64,000 nt of DNA from Pseudomonas vlassakiae. Its GTDB lineage: Bacteria > Pseudomonadota > Gammaproteobacteria > Pseudomonadales > Pseudomonadaceae. The notes under the pieces are model-generated. The model did no database searches. It was not told where the DNA came from and saw nothing but the letters and a program-made list of their open reading frames with translations. The stretch covers positions 62,001 to 126,000 of the forward strand of contig NZ_JABWRP020000017.1 of NCBI RefSeq assembly GCF_014269035.2. The letters are read 5' to 3'. Positions 1-6,983 of this stretch are shown piece by piece (position 1 is the stretch's first letter; the number at the start of each line of letters is the position of its first letter). The position numbers were made by a program, and so were the translations under genes.

Positions 1-1
1 C

Positions 2-1141
2 AAGGCGGCCCAGCCCGTCGCGAAGGACAAGCCTGACGTTGCCCAGGGCGGCAAGAAGGAGGCCGCCGACAAACCGGCGGTTGCCGATGACGGCAACCTA
101 TTGCCAGCAGACGATGCGCCACCTGCCACTGCCAACACTACCGTGCCCAGTGACGTGGGGTCGCTCGATGCCAGCCTGGTGGCGGGCCAGGTGACCGACG
201 CGCAGCCCGGCGCGCAGTTGCTGCAGGCCCAGGCCGAAGCCGTGGCGCCGGTGTTGCAGGCGGCTATCCAGCAGCCGCCCGTGGCCGAGGTTGCCAAGCC
301 ACTGCCGGAACAGCCGGAGACCGAGGCGTTTGATCCGGATGCCGACCCTCTGGCCAACCTGCCGACGTTGCGTCTGGCCCTGGAGCAGAGCGCCCAGGCC
401 AAAGGCACGACGTCGACGCACGCTGCAGAGCCAGGCAAAACCCAGTCCGATGACAGTCAGGCAGCCGTCAATCCATTGGCGACCCTGATCGACAAGGTCG
501 AGGGCGAGGCCGGCAAGTCCGAGACCGGCGACAAGGCCTTCGGTGCCTTGCTCGAAGACGGGCTCAAGGACACCAAGAGCGCCAGCAGCGACACCCGCGT
601 CGATGACTTTGCCAATCGGCTGGCCAGCCTGACCCAGGCGGTGACTGCCAAGACCGCCAATGCCGTGCCGGTCAATGCCAATCCGTTGCATCAGCCGCTG
701 CACATGAACCAGGGCGCATGGGCCGAAGGCCTGGTCAACCGGGTCATGTACCTGTCCAGCCAGAACCTCAAGTCGGCGGACATTCAGCTGGAGCCGGCTG
801 AGCTCGGCCGCCTCGATATTCGCGTCAATGTGGCGACTGACCAGTCCACGCAGATCACCTTTGTCAGTGGTCATGCCGGTGTGCGCGATGCGCTGGACAG
901 CCAGGTGTATCGGCTGCGCGAGCTGTTTGCCCAGCAGGGGTTGGCGCAGCCGGACGTCAACGTGGCCGACCAGTCGCGTCAGCAGCAGCAACAGGCGCAG
1001 CAGGACGGCTCGCAGCTGTCCGGGGTAGCTGCGCGCCGGGCGCAGGAGGGCGGGGGCGAGCCAGGTGAGCCAAGCGAGGTGTCGCGGCCTGTCGAGCAGC
1101 AGGTGGTGATTGGCGACAGTGCTGTCGATTACTACGCCTGA
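2..1141 (+). CDS. fliK: Flagellar hook-length control protein FliK (5' end outside window)
   Basis: This is the C-terminal part of the hook-length ruler, which is exported through the flagellar type III gate and tells FlhB to switch from hook to filament substrates. The frame is open from the window edge, giving about 379 residues. The N-terminal half is Ala/Pro/Asp-rich and low in complexity, as in FliK rulers. The compact hook-control domain lies at about residues 240-330 of the fragment and contains the LEPAELGRLDI motif typical of the family. A Gln-rich stretch and Gly/Glu-rich tail follow. It stands just before fliL, its usual place in Pseudomonas. The true start is upstream of the window. 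Confidence 0.93.
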   Translation, partial: KAAQPVAKDKPDVAQGGKKEAADKPAVADDGNLLPADDAPPATANTTVPSDVGSLDASLVAGQVTDAQPGAQLLQAQAEAVAPVLQAAIQQPPVAEVAKPLPEQPETEAFDPDADPLANLPTLRLALEQSAQAKGTTSTHAAEPGKTQSDDSQAAVNPLATLIDKVEGEAGKSETGDKAFGALLEDGLKDTKSASSDTRVDDFANRLASLTQAVTAKTANAVPVNANPLHQPLHMNQGAWAEGLVNRVMYLSSQNLKSADIQLEPAELGRLDIRVNVATDQSTQITFVSGHAGVRDALDSQVYRLRELFAQQGLAQPDVNVADQSRQQQQQAQQDGSQLSGVAARRAQEGGGEPGEPSEVSRPVEQQVVIGDSAVDYYA

Positions 1142-1174
1142 TGGTCCTGTCCTGGGATTTTCAGCGCCTTTGAC

Positions 1175-1202
1175 ATCGAGCGCCGCCGGCGCGGTGCTCG
1201 AT
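1175..1202 (+). terminator. Hairpin after fliK
   Basis: An inverted repeat with arms ATCGAGC/GCTCGAT is extended inward by a GCCGC/GCGGT pairing and lies 33 bases after the fliK stop. No T-run follows, so it may only stabilise or attenuate the fliK transcript. It sits upstream of the sigma-54 promoter of fliL. Confidence 0.4.
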
Positions 1203-1233
1203 CTCACAGGCGCCACACCTCTCCAGCCAAACA

Positions 1234-1249
1234 TGGCATAACACTTGCT
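1234..1249 (+). promoter_or_regulatory. Sigma-54 (RpoN) promoter of fliL operon
   Basis: The sequence TGGCATAACACTTGCT has the -24 GG and -12 GC separated by exactly 10 bases and fits the TGGCAC-N5-TTGCW consensus. Transcription would start near 1260, about 40 bases before fliL. The fliL operon is known to be RpoN/FleQ-dependent in pseudomonads. No FleQ site was identified. Confidence 0.8.
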
Positions 1250-1299
1250 CAAGCCACGTCATCCTTCTTTGAAACCCCGATGGACGACGGATTATTGGC

Positions 1300-1797
1300 A
1301 TGGCGAAGAGCGACGCAGTGAAAGACCCCGCCGCAAAAGGCAAACTCAAGCTGATCCTGCTGCTGGTGCTGGCCCTGTTGCTGGCAGTCGGCCTGTCGGT
1401 GGGCGCCACCTGGTTCATCATGCACAAGACTGAATCGGCACCCGCCCCGGAAGCAGCTGCCACCAACGGCAAGGCTCCCGCGATCTACGTGCCGCTGGCG
1501 CCCGCCTTCGTGGTCAACTTCAACCAGAACGGCCGCCAGCGCTACATGCAGCTGAGCATCACGATGCAAGGCCGTAGCCAGGCCGACCTGGACGCGCTCA
1601 CGGTGCACATGCCGGTGATCCGCAACAACCTGGTGATGATGTTCTCCGGGCAGGGCTTCGACACCCTGGCGGCCAGTTCGGTGGGCCAGGAGATGCTGCG
1701 TCAGAAAGCCACCGCGGTGGTTCAGGAAGTGGCGCAGAAGGAAGTCGGCAGGCCGGTGGTCGACCAGTTGCTGTTCACCAATTTCGTATTGCAGTAG
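1300..1797 (+). CDS. fliL: Flagellar basal body-associated protein FliL
   Basis: This 165-residue inner-membrane protein sits around the stator units and supports torque generation and stator recruitment. There is a short basic cytoplasmic N-terminus, one membrane helix at about residues 14-37, an Ala/Pro linker and a periplasmic FliL domain that ends in the conserved QLLFTNFVLQ-type C-terminus. The ATG follows a purine-rich GGACGACGG stretch. It is first in the fliLMNOPQR-flhB run and is probably transcribed from the sigma-54 promoter about 50 bases upstream. Confidence 0.95.
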   Translation: MAKSDAVKDPAAKGKLKLILLLVLALLLAVGLSVGATWFIMHKTESAPAPEAAATNGKAPAIYVPLAPAFVVNFNQNGRQRYMQLSITMQGRSQADLDALTVHMPVIRNNLVMMFSGQGFDTLAASSVGQEMLRQKATAVVQEVAQKEVGRPVVDQLLFTNFVLQ

Positions 1798-1806
1798 GAG
1801 TCCGCA

Positions 1807-2775
1807 ATGGCCGTACAGGACCTGCTGTCCCAGGATGAGATCGATGCCCTGTTGCATGGCGTCGACGATGGGCTGGTACAGACCGAGAGCGCTGCCGAGC
1901 CCGGCAGCATCAAAAGCTACGACCTGACCAGCCAGGATCGGATCGTGCGGGGTCGCATGCCGACCCTGGAAATGATCAACGAGCGTTTCGCCCGCTACAC
2001 CCGCATCAGCATGTTCAACCTGCTGCGCCGCTCGGCCGACGTGGCTGTCGGTGGCGTGCAGGTGATGAAGTTTGGCGAGTACGTGCATTCGCTGTACGTG
2101 CCGACCAGCCTCAACCTGGTGAAGATCAAGCCATTGCGTGGCACTGCGCTGTTCATCCTTGACGCCAAGCTGGTGTTCAAGCTGGTGGACAACTTCTTTG
2201 GTGGTGATGGCCGTCACGCCAAGATCGAGGGCCGCGAATTCACCCCCACCGAGTTGCGCGTGGTGCGCATGGTGCTGGACCAGTGCTTCGTCGACCTCAA
2301 GGAGGCCTGGCAAGCGATCATGCCGGTCAACTTCGAGTACATGAACTCTGAGGTCAACCCGGCCATGGCCAACATCGTCGGCCCGAGCGAGGCGGTGGTG
2401 GTGTCGACCTTCCACATCGAACTGGACGGCGGTGGCGGCGACCTGCATGTGACCATGCCGTACTCGATGATCGAGCCGGTGCGGGAGATGCTCGACGCCG
2501 GCTTCCAGTCCGATCTCGACGACCAGGACGAGCGCTGGGTCAAGGCCCTGCGCGAGGACGTGCTGGACGTCGCCGTGCCGCTGACCGCCACGGTTGCCCG
2601 TCGCCAGCTGAAGCTGCGCGACATCCTGCACATGCAGGCCGGTGACGTGATCCCGGTCGAGCTGCCCGAGCACCTGGTACTGCGCGCCAATGGCGTGCCG
2701 TCGTTCAAGGCGCGCCTGGGTTCGCACAAGGGCAACCTGGCCCTGCAGATCATCGACCCGATCGAACGCCGCTGA
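1807..2775 (+). CDS. fliM: Flagellar motor switch protein FliM
   Basis: FliM is the middle C-ring protein that binds phospho-CheY and sets rotation direction. At 322 residues it has the normal length. The N-terminal CheY-docking peptide is visible at residues 6-18 (LLSQDEIDALLHG). It is followed by the CheC-like middle domain and a C-terminal SpoA domain (GDVIPVELPEHLVLRANG). The ATG has a GGAGTCC Shine-Dalgarno and begins 9 bases after the fliL stop. Confidence 0.98.
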   Translation: MAVQDLLSQDEIDALLHGVDDGLVQTESAAEPGSIKSYDLTSQDRIVRGRMPTLEMINERFARYTRISMFNLLRRSADVAVGGVQVMKFGEYVHSLYVPTSLNLVKIKPLRGTALFILDAKLVFKLVDNFFGGDGRHAKIEGREFTPTELRVVRMVLDQCFVDLKEAWQAIMPVNFEYMNSEVNPAMANIVGPSEAVVVSTFHIELDGGGGDLHVTMPYSMIEPVREMLDAGFQSDLDDQDERWVKALREDVLDVAVPLTATVARRQLKLRDILHMQAGDVIPVELPEHLVLRANGVPSFKARLGSHKGNLALQIIDPIERR

Positions 2776-2822
2776 GCGCGTGCCGGTCGCTCTCTACGAA
2801 TTGAATGCCTGTCGAGGACATC

Positions 2823-3287
2823 ATGGCTAACGAAAACGAGATCACTTCCCCGGAAGACCAGGCTTTGGCCGATGAATGGGCTGCGGCCCTGGAAGAAACC
2901 GGTGATGCCGGCCAGTCCGACATCGATGCACTGCTCGCCGCTGACAGCGGCAAGCCGAGTGCCGGTCGCCTGCCGATGGAGGAGTTCGCCAGCTCGCCGC
3001 GGCCAAACGAGAACGTCAGCCTCGAAGGGCCGAACCTGGATGTGATCCTGGATATTCCGGTGAGCATTTCCATGGAAGTAGGCAGTACCGAAATCAACAT
3101 CCGCAACCTGCTGCAGCTCAACCAGGGCTCGGTGATCGAACTTGACCGGCTGGCCGGTGAGCCGCTCGATGTGCTGGTCAACGGCACGCTGATCGCCCAC
3201 GGTGAAGTGGTGGTGGTCAACGAGAAGTTCGGCATCCGCCTGACGGACGTGATCAGCCCCAGCGAACGTATCAAGAAGCTGCGCTGA
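2823..3287 (+). CDS. fliN: Flagellar motor switch protein FliN
   Basis: FliN forms the base of the C-ring and, with FliM, changes rotation direction and docks the FliH/FliI export ATPase. The chosen ATG gives 154 residues and follows GAGGA at the right distance. An in-frame ATG 18 bases upstream (2805) lacks such a site. The C-terminal SpoA domain occupies about residues 70-150. A second FliM-like acidic peptide, QSDIDALLAAD, lies at residues 31-41 of the N-terminal extension, so CheY may contact FliN as well as FliM (inference). Confidence 0.97.
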   Translation: MANENEITSPEDQALADEWAAALEETGDAGQSDIDALLAADSGKPSAGRLPMEEFASSPRPNENVSLEGPNLDVILDIPVSISMEVGSTEINIRNLLQLNQGSVIELDRLAGEPLDVLVNGTLIAHGEVVVVNEKFGIRLTDVISPSERIKKLR

Positions 3288-3299
3288 GTGAAGGGCACG

Positions 3300-3746
3300 A
3301 TGCGGGCCGTGTTGGCCCTGGCCACGCTGCTGGTCAGTGACCTGGCCATCGCCGCTGCCACGCCTGCTGCCACTCCGGCTACGGTGCAGGCCGCTGCGCC
3401 CGGCAGTTTGGGCGGGCAGTTGGCGCAGATGGTGTTCGGCCTGTTGTTGGTGGTGGGGCTGATCTTCTTCCTGGCCTGGGCCCTGCGCCGCATGCAGGGT
3501 GCCACGCCCAAGGGTGGGCAGGTGATCGAGATCGTCGGTAGCCGCGCCATCGGCCCGCGTGACCGGCTGCTGCTGGTGCAGGTCGGCAACGAGCAGATCC
3601 TCATAGGCCACACGCCAGGCAGCATCGAAGCCCTGCATGTCATGGCCGAACCCGTCGAAGTGCCCGTCAGCGCCCGCCAGGCGACGCCAGAATTTGCCCA
3701 GCGGCTGATGGAGCTGATGGGCAAGGATCAGAAGGACAAGAAGTGA
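3300..3746 (+). CDS. fliO: Flagellar biosynthetic protein FliO
   Basis: FliO is a small bitopic protein that assists assembly of the FliP-FliR export gate. An N-terminal hydrophobic segment resembling a signal peptide is followed by an Ala/Pro stretch, a membrane helix (LAQMVFGLLLVVGLIFFLAW) and a cytoplasmic beta-rich FliO domain. The ATG at 3300 follows AAGGG with suitable spacing. An in-frame GTG directly after the fliN stop (3288) is an alternative that adds four residues. The gene ends by overlapping fliP by one base. Confidence 0.93.
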   Translation: MRAVLALATLLVSDLAIAAATPAATPATVQAAAPGSLGGQLAQMVFGLLLVVGLIFFLAWALRRMQGATPKGGQVIEIVGSRAIGPRDRLLLVQVGNEQILIGHTPGSIEALHVMAEPVEVPVSARQATPEFAQRLMELMGKDQKDKK

Positions 3747-4513
3747 TGAATGGCGCGTTGCGCATTTTGTTGAGCACCTTGTTGCCAATCGCGCTGCTGC
3801 TGGCAGCGCCGCTGGCCCAGGGCGCGGACCCGCTGTCGATCCCGGCCATCACTCTGTCCAACACTGCGGACGGGCAGCAGGAGTATTCGGTCAGCCTGCA
3901 GATCCTGCTGATCATGACGGCGCTGAGCTTCATCCCGGCGTTCGTCATCCTGATGACCAGCTTCACCCGCATCATCATCGTGTTCTCGATCCTGCGTCAG
4001 GCCCTGGGCCTGCAGCAGACGCCGTCGAACCAGGTGCTGACCGGCATGGCCCTGTTCCTGACGATGTTCATCATGGCGCCGGTGTTCGACCGGGTTAACC
4101 AGGATGCCCTGCAGCCGTACCTGAGCGAGAAGATGACCGCCCAGCAAGCCATCGACAAGGCCCAGGGCCCGCTCAAGGACTTCATGCTGGCGCAGACCCG
4201 GCAAAGCGATCTCGACCTGTTCATGCGCCTGTCCAAACGCACCGACATCGCCGGCCCCGAGCAGGTCCCGCTGACGATCCTGGTGCCGGCATTCGTTACC
4301 TCGGAATTGAAGACCGCGTTCCAGATCGGCTTCATGATCTTCATCCCGTTCCTGATCATCGACATGGTCGTGGCCAGTGTGCTGATGGCCATGGGCATGA
4401 TGATGCTGTCGCCGCTGATCATCTCGCTGCCGTTCAAGATCATGCTGTTTGTCCTGGTCGATGGCTGGGCGCTGATCATGGGCACCTTGGCCGGCAGTTT
4501 CGGCGGCGTGTGA
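3746..4513 (+). CDS. fliP: Flagellar export gate protein FliP
   Basis: FliP (255 residues) is the main subunit of the FliP5-FliQ4-FliR1 core that forms the type III protein channel. A cleavable signal peptide (about residues 1-27, ending AQGA) is followed by four membrane helices. The family segments MTSFTRIIIVFSILRQALG and QTPSNQVL are present. The ATG overlaps the fliO stop in a TGATG junction. The in-frame GTG three bases earlier is less likely. Confidence 0.98.
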   Translation: MNGALRILLSTLLPIALLLAAPLAQGADPLSIPAITLSNTADGQQEYSVSLQILLIMTALSFIPAFVILMTSFTRIIIVFSILRQALGLQQTPSNQVLTGMALFLTMFIMAPVFDRVNQDALQPYLSEKMTAQQAIDKAQGPLKDFMLAQTRQSDLDLFMRLSKRTDIAGPEQVPLTILVPAFVTSELKTAFQIGFMIFIPFLIIDMVVASVLMAMGMMMLSPLIISLPFKIMLFVLVDGWALIMGTLAGSFGGV

Positions 4514-4535
4514 CGCTGCCAGGGAGAGCCTACGC

Positions 4536-4805
4536 ATGACACCTGAAGTCGCTGTCGACCTGTTCCGTGACGCACTGTGGCTGACCACCCTGATGGTTGC
4601 CATCCTGGTGATACCGAGCCTGCTGGTTGGCCTGGTCGTGGCGATGTTCCAGGCTGCCACGCAGATCAACGAACAGACCCTGAGCTTCTTGCCGCGCCTG
4701 CTGGTGATGCTGGTCACGCTGATCGTCGCAGGGCCCTGGCTGGTACAGAAGTTCATGGAGTACATCACCGGCCTGTACACCAGCATCCCGCAGCTGATCG
4801 GTTGA
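4536..4805 (+). CDS. fliQ: Flagellar export gate protein FliQ
   Basis: FliQ is an 89-residue export-gate subunit with two membrane helices forming a hairpin that wraps the FliP/FliR core. The sequence shows the family motif QAATQINEQTLSFLPR in the cytoplasmic-loop region. The ATG follows GGGAGAGCC. It lies 22 bases after fliP and 7 before fliR, within the gate operon. Confidence 0.97.
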   Translation: MTPEVAVDLFRDALWLTTLMVAILVIPSLLVGLVVAMFQAATQINEQTLSFLPRLLVMLVTLIVAGPWLVQKFMEYITGLYTSIPQLIG

Positions 4806-4812
4806 GCCTGCC

Positions 4813-5589
4813 ATGCTGGAGCTGACCGACGCGCAGATCGGTACCTGGGTCGCCACCTTCATCCTGCCGCTGTTCCGGGTGACGGCGGTGCTGATGACCA
4901 TGCCGATCTTCGGCACCCGCATGCTGCCGGCGCGGATTCGCTTGTATGTGGCGGTGGCGATCACCGTGGTGATCGTGCCGGCCCTGCCGCCCCTGCCGGA
5001 ATTCGACCCGCTGAGCTTGCGCGGCCTGCTGCTGTGTGGCGAGCAGGTCATCGTTGGCGCGTTGTTCGGGTTTTCCCTGCAGCTGCTGTTCCAGGTCTTC
5101 GTTATCGCCGGGCAGATTGTCGCCGTGCAGATGGGCATGGCCTTTGCCTCCATGGTCGACCCGGCCAACGGGGTCAACGTGGCGGTGATCAGCCAGTTCA
5201 TGACCATGCTGGTCAGCGTGCTGTTCCTGCTGATGAACGGCCACCTGGTGGCGTTCGAAGTGCTGACCGAAAGCTTTACCACCTTGCCGGTAGGCAACGC
5301 CCTGGTTGTCAGTCACTTCTGGGAGCTGGCCGGGCGCCTGAGCTGGGTGTTCGGTGCCGGATTGCTGTTGATCCTGCCGGCCATCACCGCGCTGCTGGTG
5401 GTGAACATCGCGTTTGGCGTGATGACCCGCGCAGCGCCCCAGCTGAACATCTTTTCCATCGGTTTTCCGCTCACGCTGGTACTGGGCATGGGCATCTTCT
5501 GGGTCGGTTTGGCCGACATTCTCTCCCACTATCAGGCGTTGGCCAGTGACGCGTTGCAGTGGCTGCGTGAACTGGCAAGGGCGCGCTGA
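4813..5589 (+). CDS. fliR: Flagellar export gate protein FliR
   Basis: FliR is a 258-residue polytopic membrane protein, one copy per export gate, structurally like a FliP-FliQ fusion. Several hydrophobic helices span the chain. The FliR signature QMGMAFASMVDPANG-V lies near residue 115. The start ATG follows GAGCCTGCC and the stop is two bases before flhB, so translation is probably coupled. Confidence 0.97.
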   Translation: MLELTDAQIGTWVATFILPLFRVTAVLMTMPIFGTRMLPARIRLYVAVAITVVIVPALPPLPEFDPLSLRGLLLCGEQVIVGALFGFSLQLLFQVFVIAGQIVAVQMGMAFASMVDPANGVNVAVISQFMTMLVSVLFLLMNGHLVAFEVLTESFTTLPVGNALVVSHFWELAGRLSWVFGAGLLLILPAITALLVVNIAFGVMTRAAPQLNIFSIGFPLTLVLGMGIFWVGLADILSHYQALASDALQWLRELARAR

Positions 5590-5591
5590 GC

Positions 5592-6734
5592 ATGGCTGAA
5601 AGCGAGAGTGGGCAGGACAAGACGGAAGACCCCACCGACAAACGCAAGCGCGATGCGCGCGAGAAAGGTGAGATTGCCCGTTCCAAGGAGCTCAACACCG
5701 TAGCCTCTACCCTGGCCGGTGCCGGCGCGCTGCTGGCCTTTGGTGGCAACCTGGCGGAAACCTTGATGACGCTGATGCGGATGAACTTTTCCCTGACCCG
5801 GGAAGTGCTGACCGATGAGCGCTCGATGGGCATGTTCCTGCTGGCGTCGGGCAAGATGGCCATATGGGCGGTGCAGCCGGTGCTCATGCTGCTGTTCGTG
5901 ATCGCCTTCGTGTCACCCATCGCCCTTGGCGGGTTCATCTTTTCCGGGAGCCTGTTGCAGCCCAAGTTCAGCCGGATGAACCCGTTGTCAGGTATCAAGC
6001 GGATGTTTTCGCTCAACTCGCTGACCGAGTTGCTCAAGGCGATGGCCAAGTTCTTCGTGATCCTGATCGTTGCGCTGGTGGTGCTGGGCAATGATCGCCA
6101 GGCGTTGTTGGCCATCGCCAACGAGCCGCTGGAGCAGGCGATCATCCACAGCGTCCAGGTGGTCGGCTGGAGTGCCTTGTGGATGGCGGCCGGGTTGCTG
6201 TTGATCGCGGCGGCGGACGTGCCGTTCCAGCTCTGGCAGACGCACAAGAAGCTGAAGATGACCAAGCAGGAGGTCAAGGACGAGTACAAGGACAGCGAAG
6301 GCAAGCCTGAGGTCAAGCAGCGCATCCGCCAGTTGCAGCGCGAGGTGTCGCAGCGGCGCATGATGGCGGCTGTGCCCGAGGCCGACGTGATCATCACCAA
6401 CCCGACGCACTATGCCGTGGCCCTGCAGTACGACCCGGAGAAGGGCGGGGTAGCGCCGTTGCTGGTGGCCAAGGGAACTGACTTCATTGCCTTGAAGATT
6501 CGTGAGATTGGTGTCGAGCACAAGGTGCAGATCCTCGAATCGCCGGCGCTGGCGCGGGCGATCTACTACTCCACCGAGGTCGAAGGGGAGATCCCGGCAG
6601 GGCTTTACCTGGCGGTGGCGCAGGTGCTGGCCTATGTGTTCCAGATCCGACAGTACCGTTCCGGCAAGGGCAAGCGGCCTGAGCCGCTCAAGGAAGACCT
6701 GCCGATTCCGCCGGACCTGCGGCGCGACAACTGA
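5592..6734 (+). CDS. flhB: Flagellar export switch protein FlhB
   Basis: FlhB controls substrate specificity of flagellar export. At 380 residues it has normal length. A charged N-terminus typical of FlhB (KTEDPTDKRKRDAREKG) is followed by four membrane helices (about residues 30-210) and a cytoplasmic domain with the autocleavage motif NPTH at residues 270-273. Cleavage between N and P, stimulated by FliK, switches export from hook to filament. It closes the fliL operon. A REP pair then separates it from flhA, which has its own promoter. Confidence 0.98.
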   Translation: MAESESGQDKTEDPTDKRKRDAREKGEIARSKELNTVASTLAGAGALLAFGGNLAETLMTLMRMNFSLTREVLTDERSMGMFLLASGKMAIWAVQPVLMLLFVIAFVSPIALGGFIFSGSLLQPKFSRMNPLSGIKRMFSLNSLTELLKAMAKFFVILIVALVVLGNDRQALLAIANEPLEQAIIHSVQVVGWSALWMAAGLLLIAAADVPFQLWQTHKKLKMTKQEVKDEYKDSEGKPEVKQRIRQLQREVSQRRMMAAVPEADVIITNPTHYAVALQYDPEKGGVAPLLVAKGTDFIALKIREIGVEHKVQILESPALARAIYYSTEVEGEIPAGLYLAVAQVLAYVFQIRQYRSGKGKRPEPLKEDLPIPPDLRRDN

Positions 6735-6753
6735 TTCCAGCCTGATACGGTCT

Positions 6754-6871
6754 GTGTGGGAGCGGCCTTGCGTCGCGAAAGGGGTGCGCAGCGCCCCCAG
6801 GATTTCGGCGCTGTCGCATAAATTGCCGGGACTGCTTCGCAGTCCTTTCGCGACACAAGGCCGCTCCCACA
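6754..6871. repeat. REP pair between flhB and flhA
   Basis: Two inverted copies of a TGTGGGAGCGGCCTTG.GTCGCGAAAG unit (6754-6780 and 6845-6871) enclose GC-rich small hairpins. The same unit recurs at 49277-49340. REP pairs of this type are common between P. putida genes and usually act as terminators or mRNA stabilisers (inference here). Confidence 0.85.
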
Positions 6872-6912
6872 AGGGCCGGTACAGGCAACATAAATCCCCA
6901 GCCGAGCAAAGT

Positions 6913-6928
6913 TGGAAGGCTTCTTGCA
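6913..6928 (+). promoter_or_regulatory. Sigma-54 promoter of flhA
   Basis: TGGAAGGCTTCTTGCA has GG and GC spaced by 10 bases and a good -12 TTGCA. Predicted transcription starts near 6939, upstream of the GTG start of flhA at 6984. This makes the longer flhA reading frame from 6912 untenable, because that start would not be transcribed. Confidence 0.75.
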
Positions 6929-6983
6929 AAGCCACGCCCAAGCGCCCCTTGGGCGTCAAAGTTTTGCATCAAGAGGACTCGCG

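Noticed and set aside
98..1252. Long minus-strand open frame across fliK
   Set aside because: Antisense shadow of a GC-rich gene; Leu/Arg/His-rich product without family features or ribosome-binding site.
6912..6983. 24-codon N-terminal extension of flhA
   Set aside because: Overlaps the sigma-54 promoter and lacks a ribosome-binding site; the GTG at 6984 has AAGAGGAC and the family N-terminus.
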